From positions 1-64,000 of the forward strand of contig NZ_DLHA01000032.1 in NCBI RefSeq assembly GCF_002482975.1: DNA of 64,000 bases, written 5' to 3'. A model generated the notes under the pieces. That model was given only the letters and a program-made list of their open reading frames with translations. It made no database searches and had not been told where the DNA came from. Positions 9,728-18,439 of this stretch are shown one piece after another; the first letter of the stretch is position 1, and each line of letters opens with the position of its first letter. The DNA is from Flavobacterium sp. UBA7680. GTDB taxonomy: Bacteria; Bacteroidota; Bacteroidia; Flavobacteriales; Flavobacteriaceae. A program made the translations under genes and the position numbers.

Positions 9728-9757
9728 AAACGGCCATCCGCTCAAAGATGGCCGTTT
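9728..9757 (-). terminator. Terminator of the ankyrin-repeat gene
   Basis: AAACGGCCATC (9728-9738) pairs with GATGGCCGTTT (9747-9757). Read on the minus strand it ends in a run of seven U. It lies 26 bases beyond the ankyrin gene stop and faces the efflux operon terminator, so the convergent genes are insulated. Confidence 0.85.
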
Positions 9758-9782
9758 GTACTAACTCAAACTTTTTAAACTA

Positions 9783-10169
9783 TTATTTTGCGTCTTTCAA
9801 AAGTGCAATAGCTTCTGTTGCATTTGATAATTGAGCAAATTTTAATGCTGTATATCCTTTTTCATTTTTATCTGATGGACGAGCACCAGCTGCTAATAAA
9901 ACTTTAATGATTTCAACTTTGTTGTAACGAGCAGCAGTCATTAATGGAGACATATCGTCTGCTTTTTCGTTTACATTAACACCATATTCAATGAATTTTT
10001 TAACTGTTTCGATATCTCCTTTGCTTACAGCAACTACTAGAGGTGTTCCGTCATCGTATACAGCTGATACTGCAACTTGATTTTTAACAACTGATGTGTT
10101 ATTTGAAGCTGTTGCTACATTTACAAATGTTACTAAAGCTAATCCTAAATAAATAACTGAATTTTTCAT
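9783..10169 (-). CDS. Small secreted ankyrin-repeat protein
   Basis: This 128-residue protein has a signal peptide (about 1-21, ALVTFVNVATA). Two full ankyrin repeats follow, with DGTPLVVAVSKGDIETVKKFIEYG and DMSPLMTAARYNKVEIIKVLL as the recognisable parts, and then a third repeat, GYTALKFAQLSNATEAIALL. It is probably a periplasmic protein-protein interaction module. Small secreted ankyrin proteins are common in Flavobacterium, but their partners are not known. It is monocistronic, with a leader of about 65 bases after a TAnnTTTG element. Confidence 0.88.
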   Translation of the reverse strand: MKNSVIYLGLALVTFVNVATASNNTSVVKNQVAVSAVYDDGTPLVVAVSKGDIETVKKFIEYGVNVNEKADDMSPLMTAARYNKVEIIKVLLAAGARPSDKNEKGYTALKFAQLSNATEAIALLKDAK

Positions 10170-10235
10170 AATGATTGGGTTTGTTAAATTGATTGATAAT
10201 TATTTGATTGATAATGAATTGATTTAAATTCTTGA

Positions 10236-10243
10236 CAAATGTA
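10236..10243 (-). promoter_or_regulatory. Possible -7 element for the ankyrin gene
   Basis: The minus strand reads TACATTTG, an exact TAnnTTTG match, 67 bases before the start codon. The nearest upstream TTG is about 25 bases away, longer than the usual 19-21, so the call is tentative. Confidence 0.4.
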
Positions 10244-10634
10244 ATCTAATTTTAGTAACTTGTATTACCAAGTACTTTGTTTTAACTAATTCTTAACGTT
10301 TTATTAATGAATTCGAAATATTGTCTTTCTAAAATTGAAATTCTATATAAAAGACGCTGCAAATGTAGAAATGTTACACGAATTCAAATATTTTTTCATT
10401 TTGGTCTGTAGATTTTTTAAGAAAAATTAAAAGCAATACTCTACCTTTTTAACTATACAATATTATTATGCACAAAAAAGGCAGAAATTTTTCATTAAAA
10501 CAAAATTTTTAAGCAGGATTTTGTGGATTTCTCACTAAAATAAAAAACTTTCACTGCAGACGTAAAAAATAAGAAAAATCCCAAAATATAACGAAATAGT
10601 TTTTAGTCTTGAATCAAAAAAAAGAGGAAATTAT
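10244..10634. other. Non-coding region between ankyrin gene and GH26 gene
   Basis: This AT-rich stretch has no convincing reading frame, RNA or repeat. It holds the upstream region of the ankyrin gene at its low end and the 3' end of the GH26 transcript at its high end. Confidence 0.6.
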
Positions 10635-10649
10635 TTAAAATTTCCTCTT
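10622..10649 (-). terminator. Terminator overlapping the GH26 stop codon
   Basis: AAGAGGAAAT (10622-10631) pairs with ATTTCCTCTT (10640-10649). On the minus strand the hairpin is followed by a U run. The stop codon (10635-10637) lies in the loop, so the last codons form one arm of the stem. Confidence 0.75.
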
Positions 10650-11765
10650 GTAAATGTTCTTCAAATCGTTTTCAAATAAAGTATAGGGATCATTATAGAA
10701 TTTAAGAAAATCCATTTCGCTTATCTGACCCGGAAATGGAGCATAATAATGGGTTAAACTTTTAGCATCATTTCGCCAAACTAAAACATAACAAAGTTCA
10801 ATTTTTTCTTTTTTTAAGGAATGTAATAACGTTTCTGTCCACCAAGTGGGATTTGGAATAGATTCTAGTCCCGTTTCAGTAAAAGCTGCAAGTTTTTTCT
10901 TTTGAATAGCAATATCAGATATTATTTTAAGTCTTTTGACACCAGCATCTAAATCATATTTTCCATCACGTCCAAAATCGCCGTAATCGTCCATACCAAA
11001 TAAATCAACATAATCATCTCCGGGATAACGTTCTAAATATTCTGATTCAGAATTAAATCTGGTATCTGGAGAAAAGGCGTAAATAAAATTATGGACTCCT
11101 AAAGTATCTCTTAAATAAGAAACCGTAAACTGCCAGACTTCTATAAAGTCTTCTCGGGAAGTATATTTTTTTCCCCACCAAAACCAATCACCGTCAAATT
11201 CATGAAAAGGCCTGAAAATCATTGGAACCAATTTTCCGTCTTTTGCTTTTGCAGAATGGGCAAAATCGGCAATGGTTTTTAAAATTTCCTTGTATTGTTC
11301 GTGATGTAAGCCTCCTTTTTTGATTAATGACATTGCTGCTACAGAAATTGAATCTTTCCAGTAAAATCCGTCTTTGGAAACCGGATTATTAAAATGCCAG
11401 GAAACAGTTGTTATTCCGCCGCGTTCGTAAGTATCAATAACATTCTTTTTTAAAACCGTTTTTGTCTCTTCAATTTTTTCTTTTGAATATCCTGAAAAAC
11501 CGCTAAAATCAATTCCAACAACTGCAGGATGTGAACCAGTAACTAATTTAACATCTGATTTGTTGGGTTCATTACTCCATCCGTGGCCATATTCTAAGGC
11601 GTGCTGATGACCAAACAGAATATGTTCTTTTGAAATAGCTTTTAAATTATGATACAAAATTTTGGTTTCTTTTGTTGCATTTTTATCGATTTGCGCAAAA
11701 AGAAAATGCCCTGTTATCATACATAGAGATAACAAGGCATTTGTTTTATTTGTTATAAAGTTCAT
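10635..11765 (-). CDS. GH26 glycoside hydrolase, probable beta-mannanase
   Basis: This 376-residue secreted enzyme has a signal peptide (about 1-25, ending FLFAQ). Typical GH26 motifs are visible: GHQHALEYG near the start, FRPFHEFDGDWFWWG around residues 185-200 with the acid/base Glu in HEFDG, and the nucleophile Glu in FTETGLE near 290. The family cleaves beta-1,4-mannan or related beta-glycans. The gene starts 32 bases after purC and could be co-transcribed with it; no promoter was recognised between them. It lies 13 kb from the mannose PUL and is not part of it. Confidence 0.88.
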   Translation of the reverse strand: MNFITNKTNALLSLCMITGHFLFAQIDKNATKETKILYHNLKAISKEHILFGHQHALEYGHGWSNEPNKSDVKLVTGSHPAVVGIDFSGFSGYSKEKIEETKTVLKKNVIDTYERGGITTVSWHFNNPVSKDGFYWKDSISVAAMSLIKKGGLHHEQYKEILKTIADFAHSAKAKDGKLVPMIFRPFHEFDGDWFWWGKKYTSREDFIEVWQFTVSYLRDTLGVHNFIYAFSPDTRFNSESEYLERYPGDDYVDLFGMDDYGDFGRDGKYDLDAGVKRLKIISDIAIQKKKLAAFTETGLESIPNPTWWTETLLHSLKKEKIELCYVLVWRNDAKSLTHYYAPFPGQISEMDFLKFYNDPYTLFENDLKNIYKRKF

Positions 11766-11797
11766 GGTTCAAATAGTTAGTTTAAACCCGAAAATTA

Positions 11798-12751
11798 CTA
11801 TTTAGATCCTAAGTATTGTAATACGTTTTTATCAATACGTTGGTCAATATTATCAATATCAGCTTTCACGAATTTTTCTCCTAAAATGTTCTCGTACAAC
11901 TCGATATATCTTTCAGAAACTGATTCGATGTAAGCGTCTGTCATATCTGGAATCTGCTGTCCTTCCTGACCTTGAAAACCGTTTTCGATTAACCAGCGGC
12001 GTACAAATTCTTTAGATAATTGTTTTTGCTCCTCTCCTTTTTCTTGTCTTTCTGCATATCCTTCAGCATAAAAATAACGAGAAGAATCAGGAGTATGAAT
12101 TTCATCAATTAAAACAATAACGCCTTCTTTTGTTTTTCCGAATTCGTATTTTGTGTCAACTAAAATTAATCCGCGAGAAGCAGCAATTTCTGTTCCTCTT
12201 TGAAATAAAGCACGCGTATATTTTTCTAAAACTAAATAATCTTCTTCTGAAACAATTCCTTTTGCTAAAATATCTTCACGAGAAATATCTTCATCATGAG
12301 AACCATTATCTGCTTTTGTAGTTGGTGTAATAATTGGTTCCGGGAATTTATCATTTTCTTTTAAACCTTCAGCCATAGATACACCGCAGATTTGTTTTCT
12401 TCCTGCTGCATATTCACGTGCAGCGTGTCCTGAAAGGTAACCGCGAATAACCATTTCTACTTTAAAAGGCTCGCATAAATGTCCAACAGCAACGTTTGGA
12501 TCTGGAGTTGCAATTAACCAATTCGGAACAATGTCCTGCGTTAATTCCATAAATTTTGTCGCAATCTGATTCAAAATTTGTCCTTTGTACGGAATTCCTT
12601 TTGGTAAAACCACGTCAAAAGCCGAAAGTCTGTCAGTTGCTACCATTACTAAAAGATCGTCGTTGATGTTATAAACTTCTCTAACTTTTCCGCGGTAAAC
12701 TGATTTCTGATTCGGGAAATTAAAATTTGTGGTTGTAATTGTATTGCTCAT
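11798..12751 (-). CDS. purC: Phosphoribosylaminoimidazole-succinocarboxamide synthase
   Basis: This 317-residue SAICAR synthetase performs the ATP-dependent addition of aspartate to CAIR in purine synthesis. The ATP-binding segment YRGKVREVYNI, the MVATDRLSAFDVVLP block and VIRGYLSGHAAREYAAG are all present. The conserved IVLIDEIHTPDSSRYF-type block appears as VLIDEIHTPDSSRYF. The length of about 300 residues matches the longer branch of the family. A TAnnTTTG element lies 29 bases upstream. The downstream GH26 gene follows after 32 bases, an unusual pairing for a purine gene. Confidence 0.96.
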   Translation of the reverse strand: MSNTITTTNFNFPNQKSVYRGKVREVYNINDDLLVMVATDRLSAFDVVLPKGIPYKGQILNQIATKFMELTQDIVPNWLIATPDPNVAVGHLCEPFKVEMVIRGYLSGHAAREYAAGRKQICGVSMAEGLKENDKFPEPIITPTTKADNGSHDEDISREDILAKGIVSEEDYLVLEKYTRALFQRGTEIAASRGLILVDTKYEFGKTKEGVIVLIDEIHTPDSSRYFYAEGYAERQEKGEEQKQLSKEFVRRWLIENGFQGQEGQQIPDMTDAYIESVSERYIELYENILGEKFVKADIDNIDQRIDKNVLQYLGSK

Positions 12752-12779
12752 TATCTTGTTGTGTTGTTTTTTATGAATG

Positions 12780-12787
12780 CAAATTTA
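12780..12787 (-). promoter_or_regulatory. Possible -7 element for purC
   Basis: The minus strand reads TAAATTTG, an exact TAnnTTTG match, 29 bases before the purC start. The nearest TTG at -33 is about 25 bases away, so only the -7 half is supported. Confidence 0.45.
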
Positions 12788-12863
12788 AAATTATTTCAGA
12801 GAGTTACATCATCAAAGAAAAAGATAAATAAGAAATGTTATTAATTGGGTTTGGTTTGCCGCG

Positions 12864-12946
12864 AATTACACGAATTTCCACGAATTTTTTAGCTGTTAAA
12901 TCGGTTTGATTACTTCAACAAATAATTCGTGGAAATTCGTGTAATT
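12864..12946. repeat. Intergenic palindrome with 22-bp perfect arms
   Basis: The left arm (12864-12885, starting AATTACACGAATTTCC) is exactly complementary to the right arm (12925-12946), with 39 bases between. It lies between the converging ends of regulatory regions of purC and the HAD gene. The wording CCGCGAATTACACGAAT resembles dispersed extragenic repeats common in Flavobacterium. Neither gene shows a separate terminator here, so it may also stop the HAD transcript. Confidence 0.8.
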
Positions 12947-12987
12947 GCTTCGCCTATTCGCTATCGCTCGGGTCGTGGCAAAAAACT

Positions 12988-13812
12988 CTAAACAAGTTCT
13001 TTATCCAATATTTTTGAAGCGATATATTTTGCTACGCCATCTTCGGCATTTGTTTTAATAACTTCTAAATCAGGCAAAGTTTCTTTTAATAATGCAGGAG
13101 CATTTCCCATAATTAAACCTTTTCCAGATGCTGATAACATTTGAACATCATTAAAACCGTCTCCAAATGAAACTGCTTCGGCCAAAGTAAAACCTTCTTT
13201 TTCCAAAACTTGTTCGATTGCAACAGCTTTGTCTATAGATTTATCCATAAATTCCAAACAAGTTGGTAAACTGAAAGCATGGTGCAAATGTTCTGAAGAA
13301 TTGGCTAAAACGTCATCTTTTAGTTTTACTAATTTTTCATGATTATCACATGAAAAGAAAATTTTAATAGCTCCAAAATCTTCCAGCGTTTTATAATCTA
13401 CTAATTCCGGACGGTAATTTAATTCTGACTGATAAGCATTAAGTTTTTCGCTTATTCTGTTGGTTTGCCAAACATTTTCTTTAAATAAAACAACTGTGAT
13501 TTCAGGATCGATTTCTACATTTAAAGCTGCTTTTACAACATCACTGTTTAAGTTAAATGCAAAAAGCTCTTCTTTATTTGGTGAATGAATTCTTGCTCCG
13601 TTTGAACTTACTAAATAAACGGGTACTTCAAGCGTTTCAATAATAGCCATTGCATCAAGATGATGACGACCTGTTGCAACAACTAAAAGATAACCTTGAT
13701 TGTGAAGTTCCTGAAAAATTGATTTGGTATAATCTGAGATTTTGTGTTGAGGGTTGAGTAAAGTTCCGTCTAAATCACTTACTACAACTTTTATATTTTT
13801 AAGTTTTGTCAT
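12988..13812 (-). CDS. Cof-type HAD-IIB family phosphatase
   Basis: This 274-residue cytoplasmic hydrolase has HAD motif I as VVSDLDGTLL (residues about 10-19), motif II near VVATGRHH, the type IIB SSNGARIH segment and motif IV as FGDGFNDVQML near residue 218. The order with a cap between motifs II and III is that of Cof/YidA-type sugar phosphatases. The substrate is not predictable. A well-formed promoter lies upstream at 13838-13868. Confidence 0.93.
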   Translation of the reverse strand: MTKLKNIKVVVSDLDGTLLNPQHKISDYTKSIFQELHNQGYLLVVATGRHHLDAMAIIETLEVPVYLVSSNGARIHSPNKEELFAFNLNSDVVKAALNVEIDPEITVVLFKENVWQTNRISEKLNAYQSELNYRPELVDYKTLEDFGAIKIFFSCDNHEKLVKLKDDVLANSSEHLHHAFSLPTCLEFMDKSIDKAVAIEQVLEKEGFTLAEAVSFGDGFNDVQMLSASGKGLIMGNAPALLKETLPDLEVIKTNAEDGVAKYIASKILDKELV

Positions 13813-13837
13813 ATCAATATCAAATATTTATGATGTG

Positions 13838-13868
13838 CAAATTTACGGCTTTACGCTCAGCTGAGCAA
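13838..13868 (-). promoter_or_regulatory. Promoter of the HAD phosphatase gene
   Basis: The minus strand shows TTG (13868-13866), a 20-base spacer and TAAATTTG (13845-13838). This matches the Flavobacterium consensus exactly. The spacer contains the perfect 12-bp palindrome GCTCAGCTGAGC (13855-13866), a possible operator. Confidence 0.7.
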
Positions 13869-13968
13869 AGATTACAAGCCTTGAAAGCTAAAAATGAGGC
13901 AAGTTTATTATTTATTTAACTATTCGGTTAAATATCCATTTTTATTCATTTTAAGCAACATATTATCA

Positions 13969-14430
13969 TTAATCTGTAAATCCTCCATCATGTCCATTCG
14001 CCCTTGTCAGTTTTAATCCATCTTTAAAAACTAAATACAAACCATGTTCATCTTCCCATTCGCATTCACAAGAAATACATAAATAAAAATCACCATTTTC
14101 ATCCCAATCAATAATTATTTCTGATGGATGAACAAAATCCCAGACTTGTTCAGTAACCTCAATATCAAGAGATTTTGTATATCCAAGATGTAACGTTTCT
14201 TTATAATAATTAAAGACTAGTTGCGAATCTTTAATTCTTCCTTCATTATTCAGCTTTAAGAAATTTTCTAATACCTTGTCAGCTTCAGTCAAATATGGCT
14301 CGTGCATTGCATCAACAAAACCAATTTTTAGCTTCTTATCATTAAAATAGGGTATTAAATATGGTTCACTTATAAAAAAATCAGAGTCATAATCCAATGA
14401 TTTAAGCTGTCCAACTATTTTTGATATCAT
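13969..14430 (-). CDS. Small acidic protein resembling DUF6985
   Basis: This 153-residue protein has no signal peptide. Its C-terminal half has the pattern VWDFVHPSEI, CECEWEDEHGLYLVFKDG and NGHDGG, which I associate with the DUF6985 family, often annotated near immunity-like proteins. That call is from memory and tentative. It is the last of three close minus-strand genes (lipoprotein, DUF1801, this one), five bases after the DUF1801 gene. The function is unknown. Confidence 0.72.
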   Translation of the reverse strand: MISKIVGQLKSLDYDSDFFISEPYLIPYFNDKKLKIGFVDAMHEPYLTEADKVLENFLKLNNEGRIKDSQLVFNYYKETLHLGYTKSLDIEVTEQVWDFVHPSEIIIDWDENGDFYLCISCECEWEDEHGLYLVFKDGLKLTRANGHDGGFTD

Positions 14431-14435
14431 AATTT

Positions 14436-14798
14436 TTAAACTTTAATAATTCCAGATTTATACAAGTTTATTGCTTTCTGAATAACCAATTCTATTTGTT
14501 CTAAAGGTAAATCTTCCTCAGAATTAAACTTCATAATTTTCATTCTCGATCTTTTTTCCTGAATCAAAAAAGGTTCTTCAAAATGCTTTCCTTCCACAAT
14601 TCCAATATAAGGTTGTTTCAGTTTTTTATGAATCCATAAATAGCAGAACATTTTTCCTTTATAGCAGAAAAATGGCATTCCGTATTTTAAAACATGTGTT
14701 ATGTCTTTGTCTTGTTTTAAGATAATATCTTTTAATGCCAAAAATGTTCCTTTTATTGGTTCTTCTTGGTTTAGGTAGAAATCATCTAGTTGTTTCAT
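14436..14798 (-). CDS. DUF1801 domain protein
   Basis: This 120-residue cytoplasmic protein matches DUF1801 (YdhG/YjbR-like small alpha/beta fold). It has HVLKYGMPFFCYKGKMFCYLW and a C-terminal helix ending in VIQKAINLYK. The family's role is not established. The start overlaps the end of the upstream lipoprotein gene by four bases, so the two are probably co-translated. Confidence 0.85.
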   Translation of the reverse strand: MKQLDDFYLNQEEPIKGTFLALKDIILKQDKDITHVLKYGMPFFCYKGKMFCYLWIHKKLKQPYIGIVEGKHFEEPFLIQEKRSRMKIMKFNSEEDLPLEQIELVIQKAINLYKSGIIKV

Positions 14799-15280
14799 TT
14801 TCTAATCTTTTGAGTTTTAGCAAAAACAATTTTCAAAGTATCGGGACAATTCGAACTTGGCTTTAATTTATAAACTAAGGAATCATTTTTAATATAAAAT
14901 ATTTCTTTTGAAAATATTGCAAAAAATGTATTGTTATCAGGATTACAATTAGGAATTGTCAGTAGATCTCTTTTGCTGCTTTTTTCAAAAGGATAACAAA
15001 ATATAAAGGGAAACATTTTATAACAAGTATCACTACTTATGCTATTTAGTTCAATTGAATCACCAACAATTTTCCAATTACCTTTTGAAACAGACCCACC
15101 TTCACAACCATGACTTCTATAATAAAAAGTACTATCAGCATTTATTTTAATACTTGATTTCCCAGGAACAATATATTCTGTATCATACCAAGTTCCGAGG
15201 AATTTATTTGGTGTGATTTCTGCTTTTTTACACGAAATTAAACAGATAAATAATAAAAAATAGAATTCTTTACACTTCAT
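14795..15280 (-). CDS. Small lipoprotein with lipocalin-like start
   Basis: This 161-residue protein has a lipoprotein signal, with Cys17 in FICLISCKK. The mature part begins NKFLGTWYDTEY and continues KINADSTFYYRS, a pattern seen in lipocalin-like DUF domains, and holds several further Cys residues. It heads a three-gene minus-strand cluster. No family could be assigned with confidence. Confidence 0.75.
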   Translation of the reverse strand: MKCKEFYFLLFICLISCKKAEITPNKFLGTWYDTEYIVPGKSSIKINADSTFYYRSHGCEGGSVSKGNWKIVGDSIELNSISSDTCYKMFPFIFCYPFEKSSKRDLLTIPNCNPDNNTFFAIFSKEIFYIKNDSLVYKLKPSSNCPDTLKIVFAKTQKIRK

Positions 15281-15411
15281 TCAATAGCAATTTATAATTC
15301 AAAAAAATATTCGTTTTACTCATCTCTAAAAAGAAAATGAATAAAACGAATATTAATAAATGTTAAAACACATTTTACGATTTACATTTAACATTTCACT
15401 AAAAATAAAAC

Positions 15412-16362
15412 TTAGTCGTGGTTTTCTATTTGCTTATAAGCGTCGATTACCTTTTTCACTAATCTGTGACGCACGATATCTTTATCATCAAGATAAATAA
15501 TTCCTATGCCGTCTATATCTTTAAGAACCAAAATAGCTTCTTTAAGACCCGAAATAGTTCTGCGTGGTAAATCGACCTGACCAGGATCTCCCGTAATCAT
15601 AAACTTGGCGTTTTTTCCCATACGAGTCAAAAACATCTTCATTTGTGAGTGCGTTGTATTCTGCGCTTCATCCAGAATTACAAAGGCGTTATCAAGTGTT
15701 CGCCCGCGCATAAATGCCAAAGGCGCAATCTGAATAATTCCTTTTAAAATGTAATCTTCGAGTTTTTCGTTTGGTAACATATCTCTCAAAGCATCATAAA
15801 GAGGCTGCATGTAAGGATCTAGTTTTTCTTTCATATCTCCGGGTAAAAAACCAAGATTTTCTCCTGCTTCTACCGCCGGACGCGTTAATATGATCCTTTT
15901 TACTTCTTTGTCTTTAAGTGCTTTAACAGCCATTGCAACACCCGTGTAAGTTTTTCCGGTTCCGGCAGGTCCAATTGCAAATACCATATCATTTTTTCTG
16001 ATGGTATCTACCAGTAACTGCTGGTTGGGTGTCATGGCTTTAATAATCTTACCGCCAACTCCGTGAACTAATATTTTGTCATGATCGTATGCTTTTTTTT
16101 CATCCTGACCATCACTCATTATTACACGTTCAATTACATTATCATCAATGTTGTTGTATCTGGTAAAATGAAGCATAAGCCTCTGAAATCTCTTTTCGAA
16201 TTCATCTAAAACATCTTTTTCGCCAAAGGCTTTCAAAGTTGTCCCTCGCGCTACGATTTTAAGCTTTGGGTAGTACTTTTTAATAATTTCAAGATGAGAA
16301 TCCTGCGCGCCCCAAAAGTCTTTTGGAGCGATGTCTATAAGCTCGATAATTCTTTCGTTCAA
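15412..16362 (-). CDS. PhoH family ATPase
   Basis: This 316-residue cytoplasmic protein has an N-terminal KH-like region (about 20-65, GTTLKAFGEKDVLDEF) and a PhoH P-loop domain. Walker A is GPAGTGKT at residues 131-138 and Walker B is FVILDEAQN near 230, followed by MTGDPGQVDLP-type sequence (ITGDPGQVDLP). PhoH proteins of this type (YbeZ-like) are linked to rRNA maturation and often work with YbeY. It is divergent from the SAM hydrolase gene, with TAnnTTTG elements in the 179-base gap. Confidence 0.93.
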   Translation of the reverse strand: MNERIIELIDIAPKDFWGAQDSHLEIIKKYYPKLKIVARGTTLKAFGEKDVLDEFEKRFQRLMLHFTRYNNIDDNVIERVIMSDGQDEKKAYDHDKILVHGVGGKIIKAMTPNQQLLVDTIRKNDMVFAIGPAGTGKTYTGVAMAVKALKDKEVKRIILTRPAVEAGENLGFLPGDMKEKLDPYMQPLYDALRDMLPNEKLEDYILKGIIQIAPLAFMRGRTLDNAFVILDEAQNTTHSQMKMFLTRMGKNAKFMITGDPGQVDLPRRTISGLKEAILVLKDIDGIGIIYLDDKDIVRHRLVKKVIDAYKQIENHD

Positions 16363-16541
16363 ATGAGATAAATTTAAATTAAAAATAAATTTGTTTTGAA
16401 AATCTATAGTTGTCGGGTATGTTCATATCTTTAAATGTAATTTGATTTTTCTACTTTCAATTTGCATTTACTATTATTAGATTTGCATTTCTCAAATTTA
16501 ATGAAAATTAGATTTAAATACTATCAATAGTTATAAACAAA

Positions 16542-17372
16542 ATGATGTCAATAATTACCCTCACTACTGATTACGGCTTAAAAGACCACTTTGTTGGTTC
16601 GCTGAAGGGTAAAATCATTTCTGAACTTCCAGAAGCAAAAATTATTGATATTTCGCATGACATTGATCCATTCAACACTGCCGAAGCAAGTTACATTATT
16701 GGAGCCTCTTATTTGAGTTTTCCAAAAGGGACTGTACACTTAATTGGAGTCGATATTGAACGCAATAAAGAGAACCAGCATATCGCTATGCAATGGAACG
16801 ATCATTTCTTTATTTGTGCCGATAACGGGATTTTAAGTATGCTTACGCAGAAGATTGTACCGCAAAAAATTGTCGAAATCAATATTCATGATCGGTTTCC
16901 CATTGAATTCAGTGATTTGGATATTTTTATTCAGGTTGCCTGTCATATTGCTAAAGGCGGTTTACTGAATGTTATTGGCAAAGAAATTCCTGCTGTTAAA
17001 GAAGTAACTGAATTGCAGCCTGTAGTTGCGGCAGATGGAAATTCATTAAAAGGCTACGTTATTTATATTGATCATTTTGGAAATGTAGTAACTAATATTT
17101 CAAAACAGCAATTTTTAGAAGTTGCAAAAGGTCGTCCTTATGAAATTGTGATGAAACCGAAAAGTATCAAAACAATTCTGCCTAATTATTCGGCTATTGC
17201 AACTTCAGACAAATATCCAATTAAAACTTATGAAGGTGAAAAACTGGCTATTTTTAATGAAGCCGGTTTTCTTGAGATTGCTATTTTTAGAAGTAATCCT
17301 TCTAAAGTGGGTTCTGCAAATAGTTTGTTGGGATTGAATTATCGTGATGTGATTACCATTAAGTTTTCGTAA
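16542..17372 (+). CDS. SAM hydroxide adenosyltransferase (DUF62 family)
   Basis: This 276-residue enzyme belongs to the SAM hydrolase / SAM-dependent halogenase family. It shows the N-terminal TLTTDYGLKDHFVG motif with the SAM-binding Asp, the DISHDIDPF segment and the C-terminal beta-barrel. The hydrolase branch uses water to yield adenosine and methionine, and lacks the halogenase insert. I see no such insert here, so hydrolysis is more likely. There are two possible starts, 16542 and 16545. Confidence 0.9.
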   Translation: MMSIITLTTDYGLKDHFVGSLKGKIISELPEAKIIDISHDIDPFNTAEASYIIGASYLSFPKGTVHLIGVDIERNKENQHIAMQWNDHFFICADNGILSMLTQKIVPQKIVEINIHDRFPIEFSDLDIFIQVACHIAKGGLLNVIGKEIPAVKEVTELQPVVAADGNSLKGYVIYIDHFGNVVTNISKQQFLEVAKGRPYEIVMKPKSIKTILPNYSAIATSDKYPIKTYEGEKLAIFNEAGFLEIAIFRSNPSKVGSANSLLGLNYRDVITIKFS

Positions 17373-17406
17373 TTATTTATATGTCAAGTAAACTAAAAAA
17401 GATATT

Positions 17407-17781
17407 TTGAAATTTAATAAAATATTCTCCGTAATGCTGATTGTTTCGCAAATAGCATGTAACAATTATCAAACTGATTTAATTGAAATAGATCAATCAT
17501 CCAAATTAACTCTTAAAGTTAATAGAGCATATAATGAAAGAGGAATCTATATATTGAATGATAAATATTATTTAAAGAGTTCACTCCTACTTCCAAAAAA
17601 CATCAAAGGTATTCATATTGAAGATGATGCAATTTGGAGACCAAAAGGAGCAAAGAATATACCTCGTTTATCTGATATTGAAGCGCCTTTTGAGATTTTC
17701 AAAGAAAAGAACAACGACTCTATTTATCTTATTAAATCGAATGATACAATAATTTTGAGATTAGATAAGGTTATTGAATAA
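17407..17781 (+). CDS. Small putative lipoprotein, TTG start
   Basis: This 124-residue protein of unknown family begins at a TTG codon if the Lys-containing signal MKFNKIFSVMLIVSQIAC is intact. The lipobox is weak (QIAC). An ATG at 17434 would give a shorter and poorer signal. The mature part is hydrophilic and contains repeated YLIKSNDTIILRL-like strands. It lies 34 bases after the SAM hydrolase gene and may be co-transcribed. A repeat-rich region follows its stop. Confidence 0.6.
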   Translation: MKFNKIFSVMLIVSQIACNNYQTDLIEIDQSSKLTLKVNRAYNERGIYILNDKYYLKSSLLLPKNIKGIHIEDDAIWRPKGAKNIPRLSDIEAPFEIFKEKNNDSIYLIKSNDTIILRLDKVIE

Positions 17782-18048
17782 TAAAAATGTTTTTAGCCCG
17801 CAGATTTTACGGATTGAACGGTTTTACACTGATTATATTTCGTCTTCTTGTCATTCCGACGAAGGAGGGATCTTCGCAAGTAACTCCGCAAAGATTGGTC
17901 TTTGCGAGGAACGAAGCAATCTCATTTACTTATTCAATTAGTGATCTTTTATTAGTGCGGTTGCTTCGTTCCTCGCAATGACAATATCGTAGAAAAACCA
18001 TGTCTTTAGAATATTTTATTTTTTCTTAAAAAGAACAATCAATTTTGG
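17782..18048. repeat. Composite intergenic repeat region
   Basis: The region starts with TTTTAGCCCGCAGATTTTAC (17791 onward), which resembles the repeats at 31594 and 31711. It then holds a perfect 17-bp inverted repeat, TGCGAGGAACGAAGCAA (17903-17919) with TTGCTTCGTTCCTCGCA (17961-17977), framed by GTCATTCCG and CGCAATGAC. No real gene is apparent. The pattern matches known dispersed repeats of Bacteroidota genomes. Confidence 0.75.
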
Positions 18049-18056
18049 TATTTTTG
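18049..18056 (+). promoter_or_regulatory. Possible -7 element for the monooxygenase gene
   Basis: TATTTTTG matches TAnnTTTG exactly and is followed by a 68-base leader. No TTG is found 19-21 bases upstream, so the -33 half is missing. Confidence 0.4.
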
Positions 18057-18124
18057 CGCACCTGTAAGACTTTTAGGTTTCGAACAAATCTAAAATCAAC
18101 AATCTAAAATCTAAAATTGAATAC

Positions 18125-18421
18125 ATGTTCGTAAGGATAGTAAAAATGAGTTTTCACGAGGAAAAAATTCCAGATTTTCTGGAGAATTTTGAATCGGTGA
18201 AAGATAAAATACGAAATGCAGACGGAAATCGTTTTTTAGAATTGTATCAGGATAAAAATGACAAATGTATTTTCTTTACCTATAGTTATTGGGAAACCGA
18301 ACAAGATTTAGAAAATTACAGACAATCTGAATTATTTAATACAGTTTGGGATTTTACAAAAAAACTATTCAATGCAAAACCAGAAGCGTGGAGTGTTGAT
18401 AAAGTGGTTTCTCTAGTTTAA
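18125..18421 (+). CDS. Antibiotic biosynthesis monooxygenase-like (ABM) protein
   Basis: This 98-residue protein has the small dimeric alpha/beta-barrel pattern of the ABM superfamily, with the strand-helix start MFVRIVKMSFHEEKIPDFLENF and the FFTYSYWETEQDLENYRQSELF core typical of the family. It is probably a small cytoplasmic dimer, perhaps an oxygenase or a heme or quinone handler. The substrate cannot be predicted. The next gene follows after 18 bases. Confidence 0.85.
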   Translation: MFVRIVKMSFHEEKIPDFLENFESVKDKIRNADGNRFLELYQDKNDKCIFFTYSYWETEQDLENYRQSELFNTVWDFTKKLFNAKPEAWSVDKVVSLV

Positions 18422-18439
18422 TTTTTCAAATTGCTTCTT

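Noticed and set aside
17787..17981. Open frame of 64 codons after the small lipoprotein gene
   Set aside because: It lies wholly in the intergenic repeat with the 17-bp inverted arms and has no recognisable protein pattern.
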